The translations under genes were made by a program, and so were the position numbers. The notes beneath the pieces are model-generated. The model did no database searches. It was not told the DNA's origin and saw only the letters and a program-made list of their open reading frames with translations. A DNA stretch of 21,584 nt from Euprymna scolopes (taxonomy: Eukaryota; Mollusca; Cephalopoda; Sepiida; Sepiolidae), in the NCBI GenBank assembly GCA_024364805.1, contig CM044502.1, forward strand, positions 115,602,609 to 115,624,192, given 5' to 3'. Positions 1 to 10,184 of this stretch are shown here, piece by piece. The first letter of the stretch is position 1. Every line of letters starts with the position of its first letter.

Positions 1-213
1 TCTACTCCAGTAGTTTCTTCCCCAGAATTGCTAGACTCTGTAATTCCATTCCAACTTCCTGCTCCCAACTGTACTGACATGCAGAAGTTCAAGTGTAACG
101 CGAACCGACATCTTGCTGCCCAAATCCCAACATAGTACCCCAGTAGTTGTTGCCCCTGATAGTAGCCCCCTACACCAAAGTGACAATGTGCCTTGTTTGG
201 GGTGAAAATGTAA
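1..213. repeat. Unclassified interspersed repeat, copy 1 (cut by window edge)
   Basis: This stretch aligns by eye with 2290-2500 and in part with 262-355. Shared landmarks are a segment reading GACATGCAGAAGTT (copy 3 has GGCATGCAGAAGTT), then TAGTAGCCCCYTACA, and an end near TTGGGGTGAAAATG. The similarity runs to base 1, so the element continues outside the window. It is less AT-rich than its surroundings. I see no protein homology, no terminal inverted repeat and no clear tRNA promoter boxes, so the class is unknown. Confidence 0.6.
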
Positions 214-261
214 TAAAAAAAAAAAATAATAATTTTTTTTTTAACTTTAACAGCATTTACT

Positions 262-355
262 CAAATGTAATGTAAACCAACATCTTGTTTATCTTTCTGG
301 TGATATGATAGCTCTTTACGTCCAAGTGGTGATATGCCTATTGGGGTGAAAATGA
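262..355. repeat. Same repeat family, partial copy 2
   Basis: This segment repeats the inner half of the 1-213 repeat in the same orientation. It shares a motif like TGTAAACCAACATCTTG (copy 1 has TGTAACGCGAACCGACATCT), then GATAGCTCTTTACGTCCAAG and TTGGGGTGAAAATG. An A/T-rich spacer of about 45 bases separates it from copy 1. This suggests a tandem partial duplication or two independent insertions. Confidence 0.5.
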
Positions 356-1589
356 GTTTGTGTAAAGCAGTTAATCTTGGTAAAAACTCATATAAAAATA
401 TTTTTACACAAAATTCTAGAAGTTCATAGGGATTGGACAGGTGACCAATTTCTTCTTTTTGAATGGCAGCATGAGATTGTTAGAAATCTCTGAAAGTCAA
501 GCAGAGAAGAAAGAAAAAAATAGAAAGAATAGTAGAAGTAAATGTTAGTCAATCCGGAAAGACGATAATTAAATTTAAAAAAATCCTATTTATTTACTCG
601 CTTCTTCATAATGGCAGTATTGGGTTTTAATTTTAGGAAAATTCAGCCTCCCAAAAAGGGGACATTATTGATTGGGACAAAATTAAAATTGCCTCAGTCT
701 AGAAAGATATCTTCTTTACTGACCGAGGATAGTCCAAATCCGAGAAAATGCAAGTTAAACACTTGAATCCAATATTAAAGGGAAATAATTCATGTAAAAT
801 CAATTATCTCCCTTGGTTTTGACATTAACAAAATTTTGGTAGACAAGCTAAATCAAAAATCAAATACGTCTGTAATAACACTGTCTCTTCATACGAATTT
901 GAGCAAATTATTCATGAACTGAAAATCTATTGAAACTTTACCTACTTTAGTTCATGTTGTAAAGGAGGTATTTTATGCTTGTATTTTGTAACGTGTTTTG
1001 TCGGGTTCCTAACAGTTTCCATTTTTTCCTCTTTTCTGGGTGACCATAAAAAATCGTAAATCTATTTGTCATAAAATTTGTTTGAGAATTAAAAACATTT
1101 ACTTTTTTAATGTTAATTTAAAAATGTTTCAAGACGGTGAGGGTAAAATATCATAAAAAGATTTTAAAAAAATGGGAAAATGTTTCAAATAAATTGTTAC
1201 ACAATACAAGCATAAAATTATAATTTTTTTTCATTATTTTTTAAATAAAAGGAGATCCTTTTCGTTTTCATTTTTTTATTAATTATTTGTGTTCCTGTTG
1301 AGTGATTGTTTATTATTCACTAGATGACTTTATCAGTTCGTTGTCACATCACAAAGTTTGCAACTTAAAATATTTGAAATATTAATTTGTTCCAGGCATA
1401 GTAAATGTACCAGAATCGTAACTGATCAAATGACAAACTTTGTATCATAGATAATTGCAATTTAACGGTGGAAACTGATAGGAGGACATGGTTTTGAAAG
1501 CCGCCTTATCATAATTTTTTTGTAGGTTTCCGATTACTTTTTGATTGTGTTCAAAAGATTGAATCATTAAAAGGAAAAAAATATTGTGG
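356..1589. other. AT-rich non-coding stretch
   Basis: I see no open reading frame with protein similarity, no RNA gene and no clear repeat boundary here. It is mostly A/T with short homopolymer runs. If the SDE2 gene begins to the left, this would lie in its first intron or 5' flank, but nothing in the stretch proves that. Confidence 0.4.
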
Positions 1590-2045
1590 AAATGGGATCG
1601 TAAATGGCTGGGTAACATTTAATGCTACCAAAAATAAGCTTCTTTTAACAATTACAAGAAGCTTTCTCAACCATCTATAGCTATGACTAATAACACCCTA
1701 CTTGAGTTTTCCTTCAAATTTCTTGGCTTAACATTCACAGGCAACATGAACTGGAACAAATATATTGATGACATTGCAAAGAAGGTGGGTTATTTCTAGC
1801 ATGCTAGAAAACTAATCAGATCTGAAAGTATCCTGTTTCTCTACAAAGCCAATATTTGCTCATGCATGGAATATTGTTGCCATGTATGGGCTGGTGCATT
1901 TACCACTAGTCTCTCCTTTTTGGACCTGGTCCAAAAAGGAGTCTCTAATCTAATAGATCCTGCACTGTCAACTAAGCTCCAACCTCTGTCTCATCAGCAC
2001 AATGTTTTCATCCCTGCACCTGTTTTACAAGTACGATATGGCATT
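1590..2045 (+). mobile_element. Decayed LINE reverse transcriptase fragment, CR1/Jockey-type
   Basis: Conceptual translation across frames gives the region after the catalytic motif of a non-LTR retrotransposon reverse transcriptase. First comes GWVTFNATKNKLLL, then FKFLGLTFTGNMNWNKYIDD, then LFLYKANICSCMEYCCHVWA, and finally SLSFLDLVQKG followed by a PLSHQHN segment. The typical family pattern is W-V-FNA-K, FLGLTF, MEYCCHIWAGA, LD-VQKR and PLSHRRNV. The pieces lie in at least two frames with internal stops, so the copy is dead. The catalytic palm, endonuclease and 3' tail are not seen. Family membership is by motif recall and the exact clade is uncertain. Confidence 0.75.
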
Positions 2046-2289
2046 AAAAATTAGTAACAAAATACAATACAGTATATAATACACATGCATATAATCAAAT
2101 AACATTATAAATAACACCATAAGGCGGGGCAAATACTGTAACCAGGGGCCGGAAAAACATTGTATTCCACATCGTAACCTAAAAAAAGTATCCTATGGCC
2201 ACCATATCCTGGGGGTTCTACTGCATTTTAATGGAATGAATTCCTCGCATTTGTACCCCTCCTCATCATACAGATCTCTAACAAACCCA

Positions 2290-2500
2290 TTTAGCAACAA
2301 AATCCCACCTCTTCACTGTAAAGATCTTAGATGCTGGAAAGCCTTTTACTCTAATAGTTTTTTTCCCTTGGATTGCTTGCACTTGGAATTTCCTGCTTCC
2401 CTCACTGAATTGGCATGCAGAAGTTAAAATGTCCTTGCGTAGTCCCTGTAAACATGGTACCAAATAGTAGCCCCTTACATCCAATTGTTTGGGATGAACA
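2290..2500. repeat. Unclassified interspersed repeat, copy 3
   Basis: This is the second long copy of the repeat at 1-213 and has the same orientation. Both share TTCCTGCTYCC, GCATGCAGAAGTT and TAGTAGCCCC. The minus strand of this copy is open for 96 codons (2278-2568), but it matches no family I know and copy 1 does not keep it open. I therefore read it as chance. Upstream sequence at about 2210-2290 may also belong to the element. Confidence 0.55.
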
Positions 2501-3297
2501 AGAGTGTTTTTTTTGTTTTTTTTAAAAGGCATTGTAAAAATAATGAAATCAATAACAAAAATAACCATCAGTATTTATTTTTTAAGTAAAAGAAGTTTTA
2601 TTTGCAAGAAAAGGGAGAAAAAGCCTGGAAGTTCTCACGGAACCACCTTTACATGAATGCAATTACATCGAAAGTGTATAATCACCTGTTTTATACCAAC
2701 AAAAAATTCTGGAAACGATCCAATAATTGAAATTATTATTTTTAATTATTTAATATCTTTTGCCCTTATAGACTAATTGTCACAATTTAAAGACCTTTTA
2801 TTTTTTTTTTTTTTAAACTTATTGTGAGAGTGAGACCTTGCTACCATTATCAGATTGTTAACTTTATGTAGTACATTTTTCTTGTTTTTTGAAAAAAATC
2901 TTCAAGGGTGAAGAGAGGCAAAATGACAGTTTGTTTATTCCCAAAGTTGTAGACATGGTGGAGGAATTGGTTGAATGTTTGGTCTACCCACTCTACAAGG
3001 TCACCTTTTGTAGTTGACAGTGTTCAACCTTTTAATTCTCTAGACTTCAAAAATAATTTTCAGTTGCTCTTTCAGCCTTAGAAATTAACTGTTTCTGGAT
3101 TTGGAACATCACAATGCACAATCCTGTATTTAGCAATTTTTTCCAATCAATGCGGAATAAGAATTATTTATTTCTGTAGATGTAGACAGTAAAGTTATGA
3201 AAAACAATTTCTTTTATAGATAAGCTATAGAAGGCAATGACAACACTGAGGAGAGATTAAAAGCCAGACGAATGCAAAAGTGAAATGTCTTGTTTTC
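2501..3297. other. Non-coding stretch, nothing recognised
   Basis: This is AT-rich with poly-T runs (for example 2800-2814). A short frame starting ATGGTGGAGGAATTG at about 2955 ends at a possible donor, but it does not resemble the ubiquitin-like start of SDE2. I see no gene, RNA or mobile element here. Confidence 0.4.
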
Positions 3298-3417
3298 AAT
3301 TACAAATCTTACTTGATGGTGAGGTTCATATGATAGATTTTTGTTTTGCACAAAAATCTATTAATTCAGATGGATTTCACCATCAATTAAAATTGAAGGC
3401 AAATAAGATTTGTAATT
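3298..3417. repeat. Imperfect hairpin / small fold-back element
   Basis: Left arm 3298-3344 and right arm 3350-3417 are inverted copies around a 5-base loop (TTTGC). Matching blocks from the outside in are AATTACAAATCTTA, TTGATGGTGA and TAGATTTTTGT. The right arm carries about 17 extra bases between the first two blocks. The size and structure suit a fold-back MITE or a hairpin left by a local inverted duplication. No target-site duplication is evident. Confidence 0.7.
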
Positions 3418-4309
3418 TAAAAAAAATAAATTAATAATAAAAAGAAGAAAACTTATTTTCGCATTTATCTAGTCTTGCTTTCAATCAAATATATCTCAAT
3501 ATTGTAATTGCTTTATATATATATATATATATATAATGCTTCAAGCAAACTACATCAAAATCTTATTACAGGTTTTTATTATTCTTATGCAACTGGACGT
3601 ATGTTTTATTAATGTCATATGCACCAACTTTATTTCCAGAACTACCTGTATAAAAGTCATCATCAAAAACCAACTTTACAAGATTCAATAGATCAAATCC
3701 TCTATTACTGGGTACAAAATTTCTTATTCCTATAAGAAAAGTTTCCAAATTGTTTAATGTTAACAATTAGTTATTTTTTTTCTTTTATCCAAATCTTGTG
3801 ATTGAAATATATTGTATCAATGGAGGATTTAAAAAAAAGAATGCTAAAACAAAAGTGCAGAATAGTTATCAGTCAACAAATTGTTAAAAAAAAAAATATA
3901 TTCCAAACTTAATAGAATTGAATTATCTACTGACCTGTATATTTTTAGCATGCTGAAACTTAAAATTTTATTTTCTTTACTTCAAAATTTTATTTAATTT
4001 AAATCTTTATGACTATTATAAAAAATAAAGTGGAAGGATGAACCACTAAGTCTGAGGCTGGTCTGCCTCCCTGACTGAGGGTTAGTTCTAAGTATATATT
4101 ATCTTTTTAGCATAAGTTTGCACTAAAATTTAAATAACAATTAAACAACCATTTTTAGTTGATAAAAATTATTTACAATTTCTTGACTTAACTATGCTGT
4201 ACTTTTACTTTTGTATCTTTTCTCCTGAAAGTAATTTTTTTAAATTTTCTTTTTAAATGTTTTCATACTCTGTACATGTTTATATTCCAAAGTTTAATTT
4301 CTTTTGTAG
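3418..4309. other. Probable SDE2 intron sequence with (TA)n tract
   Basis: This AT-rich stretch contains a TA dinucleotide tract at about 3513-3535. It ends in a polypyrimidine-type acceptor (TTTCTTTTGTAG) just before the first recognised SDE2 exon. I found no coding sequence. The first SDE2 exon should lie here or further left but could not be identified. Confidence 0.4.
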
Positions 4310-4427
4310 AATTTTCTACTGGAAGAGTTTTATCTTTTATCTGGAACTAGCCTCAAACATGATGAGGATGTCATCTATGAAGGGCAGACTTATCATCTGC
4401 TACCCAGACTGGTGGGAGGCAAAGGAG
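4310..4427 (+). CDS. SDE2: SDE2 exon: end of ubiquitin-like domain and cleavage site
   Basis: The exon is 118 nt, starts in phase 0 after TTTTGTAG and ends GGAG before GTAAGA. It reads [20 protein letters not shown] and continues to [11 protein letters not shown]. It aligns without gaps to the human segment ending LEPRLCGGKGG. The known processing site lies after the first GG, leaving a C-terminal product that begins with Lys. The codon for the last Gly of GGKGG is split by the next intron. Confidence 0.93.
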
Positions 4428-7400
4428 GTAAGAATTAGCTTCTTTTTTTTTTTTTTTTAAATATATATATATTTCGAAATTTGGCAATTGTATTTTTTTG
4501 CTGTGGATCGTTTTTCTAGTTTTGATCTTTTCTGGCAGGTTTTGGTTCAATGCTTCGAGCAATCGGTGCCCAGATTGAAAAGACAACTAACCGTGAAGCT
4601 TGCCGTGATTTGAGTGGCCGTCGGATGAGGGACATAAACAATGAGAAGCAGCTTAAGGATTGGATGTCGAAACAGAAAGACAGGGAGAAGGAACGTGCAC
4701 GGCGAAGGGAAGAGAAAGCAGCAAGGCGTAGAGCTGAACCCCTACATAAATTTGAGGACAGACTTTACGATCAGCAGCGGAAGAAAGTCTCAGAGGATCT
4801 TGATGATGCCCTTCAGCAAGGTCAGTGAAAGTGACAACATTTTTCAAATAAAACTGCCTGAATTTTTTCTCTTCCACATTCATTAATGTGTTGTATTTTT
4901 GATAAAAAAAGCATATTACAACATTTTAACACGTCCTCGATCTCTGTCAAGATATTTAAGTTGAGCATCTATAAGTTGGTATGAAACAGTCATTCATGAA
5001 GTTTCGAAAAAAGTTTTTTTTTTTAAATCTTAATCCTTCAGTTTCACTTAGTGATGATTCAATTTTGGGTTATTTTGATAAAGTTTAGATGCAAAACATT
5101 TAATCCTTTTCTCTTTATAAATGTAGAATACTCTTGTTTTTTCTCGGATTAATACAAGTTGGGTTACTATTTTCAGTCACAGTTCAACTTGTTTGTAAAT
5201 ATAAAAACGACCCCATCTTGAAGCAAAAGAAAGTTGTTTTCAACTTGGATTTTTTTATGTGAAAAACTAAAAAATTTTGCCTTATCAAATTATATTTCTA
5301 TCAGTTTTTACATGGTCCAAAACTGATTTTTCTTTTTTCTAGCTTGATCTGTCCTTATAAATCATATTACGAAGATTAAATGTGTCAACTGTTGAAATAA
5401 ATCTTTTCTGAACAAAGTTTTTCTTGACACGTTGTTTAGATTGACTTTATTCAATAATTCTTGCTTCTATTATTAAGTTTTATTTATCACAAAATGACTT
5501 TAAGATTTTTCACTTTGTAATAAAAAAAAAAATGCAGGCCACAGACTGAAAATTGACTTCTGGACCGACAACACACAAGATGCCAAATTAATTAGAACTC
5601 CCACCTTCTCTTTCAAATAATCTGAAAATGTTATTTTCATTCTTGCCTCTTTGTAAATTTAGATATAAAGTTACCAATTCTTTTAATTGAAATCAGGTCT
5701 TAAACGAGCAAAGTCATCAACAGCAACAAACAGTAGTGTTGCTGTGGCAACAGCGAAGAAAAGGAAAGTTGAAGATTCTTTACAGAAACAATGGAATTGG
5801 TATGTAATTTTTTTTTTTAATATGGTTATGAATGCGAGTTGGATAAACAGTGGTTGTCTGCTCACTTAATATTGTTTGTCACAGAATTAAAACTAATGAC
5901 TATAGTAAATCTAGTTAAACCAGTAATGATCACCATTCACAAGCAAACAGGACATGTTGCTTTGCATGCTTAATCTATTATTTGGTGAAAATACATGCAA
6001 CGGTTGTTTTGCTGTTTATACCTAATAGATTGTGTCATATGAATTGGTTAGGAATGACTTCAGTTTAAGAACATAAGAATGGTAAAAAAAAAAATAACTG
6101 CAATTAATTATAAATTCTATAACAGCAAATCCATCTTGTCTTCAAATTGTCATCAGTTACAATTGTTAATCACAATTTACCAACAAGATGAGTGCGCTTA
6201 AATTAACAAAATTTAAATGACAAATTCTTGTTGGATCATCCTTTTAAATGACTCTATTCTGCCCAATTTCAACCATCGTTAGCAATTCTCAGTGTTATAT
6301 CACTGTCATTAACCATTAGTCTCAAGTTGCCTTAGGATCTGACATGTTAGTACATAAAAAATAAAATGAATAAATGTGGAAGATTTAATTTTTATCATAC
6401 ATTACCATGAAAATGGTTCACTTATTTAAATCAATAAAACATTGTCTTTTCAAATGAAGACCTAGCTGCTTGTATATTTTATATAAATATTTAATAAATT
6501 CATGTTTGGTGTTATTTTCAATTATACTTTTCTTGTGCTTTTTTTCCTACATATATGCAATAATTGTTAATATTGACAAAACTAAAGTTATTAAAATCTT
6601 TCTGAAAGTATTAAGTTTATTAATTGTTAAGAGAGATATATTAAATGAAAACTGATTTCTTTTATGTACTAACGAGTCCTTATTGGTCCTTGAGTTGCCT
6701 ATAGGCCTTGATAAGGGTCAATGAGTTTGTCAAGAGGATAGTGAAACGTACAAGGATTGTTAACAATGGTTGAGACTAGCAGAAATTCAATTAAGAGGAT
6801 GGTTGAATAAAGTTAATGAAGATTTGAAAAAAATACATAGATGATGGGTCATTTTTTTTTTTTTTATCAAATTGAGTTTGAATTCTGTATATCTGATTCT
6901 ACAGCATAATTATTCTGACACATTGGTTCCCGTTAGATCACCAAAGTTAAGCAGCATTGAGCCTAGTCAGTACTAAATGGGTGACCATTTGGGAATTATC
7001 TTGGCATTGTTCCAGTGTTCCTAGACTTCTTGCCACTGGAATCAGGCAGTGCTGATTCTGGAGAGGTGTGGCTTGGGATTGCACAACTTTTGCTACACGA
7101 TTACATGCACAAACATTTTTACAAACAAGTATTCATTGTCTCCAGAGATAGAATGGCAGCCATCGTACATTGTTTATAACAGTATCCATTTGGCCAATTT
7201 CACAACTGTGTTCCTGTATTCAAATTATTCTCCCCTCCATAAAACAAATGTTCAACTGGAATGTGTCATTTCTTACAAATTTCTTTCTGCTTTTATTAAA
7301 TCACCTCAAAAACAGACATTTCTCTATCCTGCTAAGCATAGTATCTACATAAATGCTGAGCAGTATATGAGTATATAAAACATACGCAGATGATTTCAAG

Positions 7401-7907
7401 ATAAAAAACGATGTTCATCAGGGCTCAGTCCCCTTGTATTTATCATTGTCCTTGAAGCCTTTTTCCAAAGAGTTCTGTGCAGAATGTCAATGGAAGTTCA
7501 TTGTGGAAATATGGCATGAAATCCAAAGGATGATTAGTAGCCTAGAGCTCAAACTAGTGGAAAGATTTTAATCAATATCCATGATGTGTGCAAGGAAATA
7601 GTGAGGTTCAATGTCTTTCTATGCACATCATGGATCGGCAAAATATTAATGTAGTAGTTTGTATGGAAAACTGACAGCAGGCTCCAATTAGAAGTGTACA
7701 AAATGTCTGGGGCAAGCATGTTTACTTAACCTTAGACCTTATGAGGTGATAGTAATGGAGGTGGTAGCGAGTTTAGCTCTACTATTAGAGTAAATTGGTG
7801 TTGAGAACTATGTGGACTGATGTCAATCTTAAAATAGAACAACCCTTGAAGAAGAAATTGCAGAAACCTTCAGATGGAGGGTCAGAGAAAAGTTAGACCA
7901 CCCAAAT

Positions 7908-7942
<35 letters not shown>

Positions 7943-10184
7943 GGAGTCAACATTTATCAAAGCCTGAAGGCCACTCTAAGATAAGGGTTACAGAGTGTAC
8001 GATGGTCAGCGAGACAATAGCATTGTGATGGAAATTAGGTAGAATTGGATTTTTTTTTAAGGGGATGGCGCACTAAGAACTTGTTTACATTGGACTTCAA
8101 AACAACCATGTTGTAGTCAGTTGAATAGCAGATCTACAGTACAGAGTGCCGCAGTTATAAGAAAGTGCAAACTATCAACAGTGATCTTAGAAAGCAAGAT
8201 TTGAATAGAATAAACGCTTAAAACCAGCTTGCAGACCTATATACCTAGGATACCTGATAAAAAAAAAACAAAAAAACTTTTGACTAAATTTGTTTTTACA
8301 ATTTATTTATAAGATCACACCCCTTGAAGGATGTCGTCTTTGTATGTATCATAGTGACTTTTGTAATTTTTTTTTTTTCTTTTTTAGGATTGGAGTGACA
8401 GAAGATAGTAGTGCAAGCATGAGCAGTGATGGATCTGATGACGATGATGTTACCGGAGGAGCACGTGCCTGTCCTGGTCTTCCTCCTCTTTCCAGAGATG
8501 AGGATTCTGCAACAGCATCCTGTTCAAGTCTTCCTCCTACTACGCCGGATGCAGCATCAGCATCTTGTTCTAATCCTCCTGCACCAAATTCAGCTGACAT
8601 TGGAGCATCTACTTCAACTGGCTCCAACGAGTTTTGCCCACCTCATTCACTTGAACACACAACAACAGTTCAAGACTCCTCATTGGAATCCCTAGCCAGC
8701 AACATCACAGAAACGATCCACTCTTCATCTGAAATCGGTGAATCATGTTCTGAAGCAAAGGATACGGACACAGATAAGACGGAAGAGAAGACACTGGTAA
8801 ATATATAAAAAAAATAAATTTTTTTTTCTTTACTGCCTGTCTCTCTTTATTGTTAAATGTGCCAATTGAATAAGAGATACACCTTAATTATATATCTATT
8901 TTGGTTTGAGGTCTCTTTTCACCAAATTGTCATCCGAAATGAGAAAAACCAGCAAAGTATGTGCCATGAGATCGCATATTTTTGCTAGTATACATAATAA
9001 ACGAACATACTATACTACTCCTCTCCACCTAAAGAAAAAGTGAAGATAATTTCTAGGAAGAAGTTATCGTGATTACAGAAATTGAACAAAGCACTAATAG
9101 TATAGTTTGGTTTCAGATATAATTTAAAAACCTTAACTTGTTCATAAGCTGACAATGACTGCAGTAGCCAAATACACAAGATTTTATTTCTTGGTGAGAA
9201 CTTTTTCATTTTTGGTATTAATGTGTGCTAACAATTATTACAGAAAAGAATCCTTTCTCCCCTCCCCCTTCTCTCTCAATGTTGGGTTTTAAAACTTGAA
9301 TAAAAATATTTTGTTTAAAGATGCAGGATAGTTAACAGCTTCCATTATCCCATTAGTGCAGTCTTTTCATAATTAACATATTTCAACAACATCTGTATTT
9401 TTCATAAAGTCATAAAGATTGCAGTGTTTATTAACTGAACATTAACACCTACGGTCTGATATGTCTCTGTGTACTGTGAATATCTTCAGTCGAAGAATAC
9501 AATCAATTTAATCCATGTACTAAAAATGAATGAAACTTCCATGAAGAATCAATACCACAGAGATACTTCCCATCCGACTAAAATACATGGTTATTTTAAA
9601 GTTCAATCCTCATTGTCCACCTGATAAACTCCTTAACTCTCATTCTTGAGTGACCATTAGACCTTAATAAGCAGTGACTTGTTTATACATAAAAACAAAT
9701 TTATATAATAAACCATTGGTGATGTATCCTATAAGGTTAAATCCTTACTTAAATATAACATTGTATGTACAAAAAGAATGTTTCTAAATAATATTTAGAA
9801 ACCCCTTAACATGAGGAGACAGTGTTAACTATTCTGTACATGCACTCTATTGCTATAGTTACTAAAGAATGATGGGTTGTAAATTCTTGAAATAATGTAT
9901 TATATACAAATCTGCACAAAGAAAGAGCAACTAACCCTTTTTTTTTTTTTTTTCAGGATTTAATGACCGTCTTGGAGTCGGCTAATTGTTCCAAAGATCT
10001 TGAATGTTTGGGTCTTGAAAAGCTGAAGCTTGCTCTTCTTGAGAAGGGCCTTAAGTGTGGAGGGACTCTAGCCGAAAGAGCCCAACGAATTTTTGCAGTA
10101 AGAGGTCTTTCTCAGGACCAGATCGACCCTTCTTTCTTTGCCAAACCAACTAAGGGAAAAGGAATCAAGAAAAATAAAATATAA
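4310..10184 (+). CDS. SDE2: SDE2 replication stress response regulator / splicing factor, lacking exon 1
   Basis: SDE2 is a nuclear protein. Its ubiquitin-like N-terminus is removed after a GG dipeptide, and the remainder works at replication forks with PCNA and in pre-mRNA splicing. Five exons are supported: 4310-4427, 4539-4820, 5697-5799, 8388-8796 and 9957-10184. All junctions are GT-AG with matching phases, giving 379 residues plus a TAA stop. Landmarks are [20 protein letters not shown] at about residues 34-53, [12 protein letters not shown], a charged arginine-rich helix, a KKRK nuclear-localisation-like motif, an acidic/serine linker and a C-terminal SAP domain containing [11 protein letters not shown]. 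Human SDE2 is about 451 residues, so roughly 40 N-terminal residues are missing, matching one absent first exon. No disabling change is seen. The gene converges with the Tudor gene on the other strand. Confidence 0.95.
4539..4820 (+). CDS. SDE2: SDE2 exon: conserved SDE2 domain
   Basis: The exon is 282 nt, preceded by TCTGGCAG and followed by GTCAGT. It encodes [20 protein letters not shown], then [13 protein letters not shown], the most conserved part of the family. A long charged helix rich in Arg, Lys and Glu follows, then [18 protein letters not shown] and LDDALQQG. The helix looks like a coiled coil or single alpha-helix. It ends in phase 1. Confidence 0.95.
4821..5696 (+). other. SDE2 intron, no internal elements recognised
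   Basis: The intron runs from GTCAGT to AATCAG. It is AT-rich with several short T runs. I see no coding, RNA or transposon similarity in it. Confidence 0.7.
5697..5799 (+). CDS. SDE2: SDE2 exon: basic nuclear-localisation segment
   Basis: The exon is 103 nt, preceded by GAAATCAG and followed by GTATGT. It reads [20 protein letters not shown], then [15 protein letters not shown], with the last codon split. The KKRKV motif resembles a monopartite nuclear localisation signal. The following W-[IL]-G motif, completed by the next exon, corresponds to the KRRCFWLG motif in the human protein. Phases fit on both sides. Confidence 0.88.
5800..6917 (+). other. SDE2 intron, 5' part
   Basis: This is AT-rich intron sequence after the GTATGT donor. 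A short inverted repeat at 6132-6190 has arms CATCTTGT and ACAAGATG plus inner arms AAATTGT and ACAATTT, which could form a weak hairpin. Around 6660-6800 the sequence is slightly less AT-rich and may be another old repeat, but I cannot assign it. No coding signal is seen. Confidence 0.5.
6918..7160 (+). repeat. 5S rRNA-derived SINE, copy A
   Basis: Bases 6918-7010 are recognisably 5S ribosomal RNA. They read GATCACCAAAGTTAAGCAGC, then AGTACTAAATGGGTGACC, then TGGGAATT, against the animal 5S pattern GATCACCGAAGTTAAGCA, AGTACTTGGATGGGTGACCG and TGGGAATACC. This covers the internal A/C-box promoter region. The first 25 or so bases of 5S are missing or decayed. A body of about 150 bases follows (ACTTCTTGCCACTGGAATCA, then GAGAGGTGTGGCTTGGGATT), which recurs in the element at 19853-20127. 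A 5S head joined to a shared body is the structure of a 5S-type (SINE3) SINE. It lies within an SDE2 intron. The 3' end is approximate. Confidence 0.85.
7405..7640 (+). mobile_element. Decayed RTE-like LINE reverse transcriptase fragment
   Basis: Bases 7410-7490 translate as [20 protein letters not shown], then [10 protein letters not shown]. The common animal RTE/L2-type pattern is GVHQGSVLSPLLF, then LEA-SREFR-GCPWELLYADDL, that is, reverse-transcriptase motif B leading into motif C. The catalytic YADD is not readable here, and downstream sequence to about 7640 is only loosely compatible. The piece sits in an SDE2 intron in the sense orientation and is inactive. Confidence 0.6.
7641..8387 (+). 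other. SDE2 intron, 3' part, with T28 tract
   Basis: This contains an uninterrupted run of 28 T at 7912-7939. The flanks (7650-7900 and 7941-8260) are less AT-rich than typical intron and may be further decayed LINE sequence, but no motif can be named. It ends in the acceptor TTTTTAG before the linker exon. Confidence 0.5.
8388..8796 (+). CDS. SDE2: SDE2 exon: acidic and Ser/Thr/Pro-rich linker
   Basis: The exon is 409 nt, preceded by a long T tract and TTTTTAG and followed by GTAAAT. After [20 protein letters not shown] it encodes a low-complexity linker rich in Ser, Thr, Ala, Pro and Glu. Vertebrate SDE2 has a disordered, phospho-rich region at the same place. The frame is open throughout and joins the flanking exons in phase. 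The sequence itself is poorly conserved, so the call rests on position, splice signals and the SDDD acidic patch. Confidence 0.9.
8797..9956 (+). other. SDE2 last intron
   Basis: The intron runs from GTAAAT to TTTCAG, with a pure T tract just before the acceptor. It is AT-rich. I see no gene, RNA or recognisable repeat in it. Confidence 0.7.
9957..10184 (+). CDS. SDE2: SDE2 last exon: SAP domain and C-terminus
   Basis: The exon is 228 nt, preceded by a T17 tract and CAG and ending at TAA. It encodes [20 protein letters not shown], then [20 protein letters not shown], then [20 protein letters not shown] and a Lys-rich tail. The SAP helix-extended-helix ([19 protein letters not shown]) is a DNA-binding module that recruits SDE2 to replication forks. 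The VRGL..[ED]QIDP.[LF]FAKP block is nearly identical to the human C-terminus. Confidence 0.96.
   Translation, partial: DLMTVLESANCSKDLECLGLEKLKLALLEKGLKCGGTLAERAQRIFAVRGLSQDQIDPSFFAKPTKGKGIKKNKI

Noticed and set aside
2278-2568. 96-codon open frame on the minus strand
   Set aside because: It lies inside the interspersed repeat. The copy at 1-213 does not keep the frame open, and the peptide has no recognisable domain. Likely chance.
2955-3000. MVEELVECLVYPLYK followed by GTCACC as a candidate SDE2 first exon
   Set aside because: It lacks the hydrophobic ubiquitin-like pattern and conserved Gly/Lys positions expected of the SDE2 N-terminus, and GTCACC is a weak donor.
6900-7030. A functional 5S rRNA gene
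   Set aside because: The first 25 or so bases are not recognisable, many stem positions are changed, and the sequence runs directly into a body shared with another locus. It is a SINE head.
8349-8627. 92-codon minus-strand and 89-codon plus-strand frames over the SDE2 linker
   Set aside because: They overlap an exon whose frame is fixed by both neighbouring splice phases. They are by-products of its low-complexity codons.
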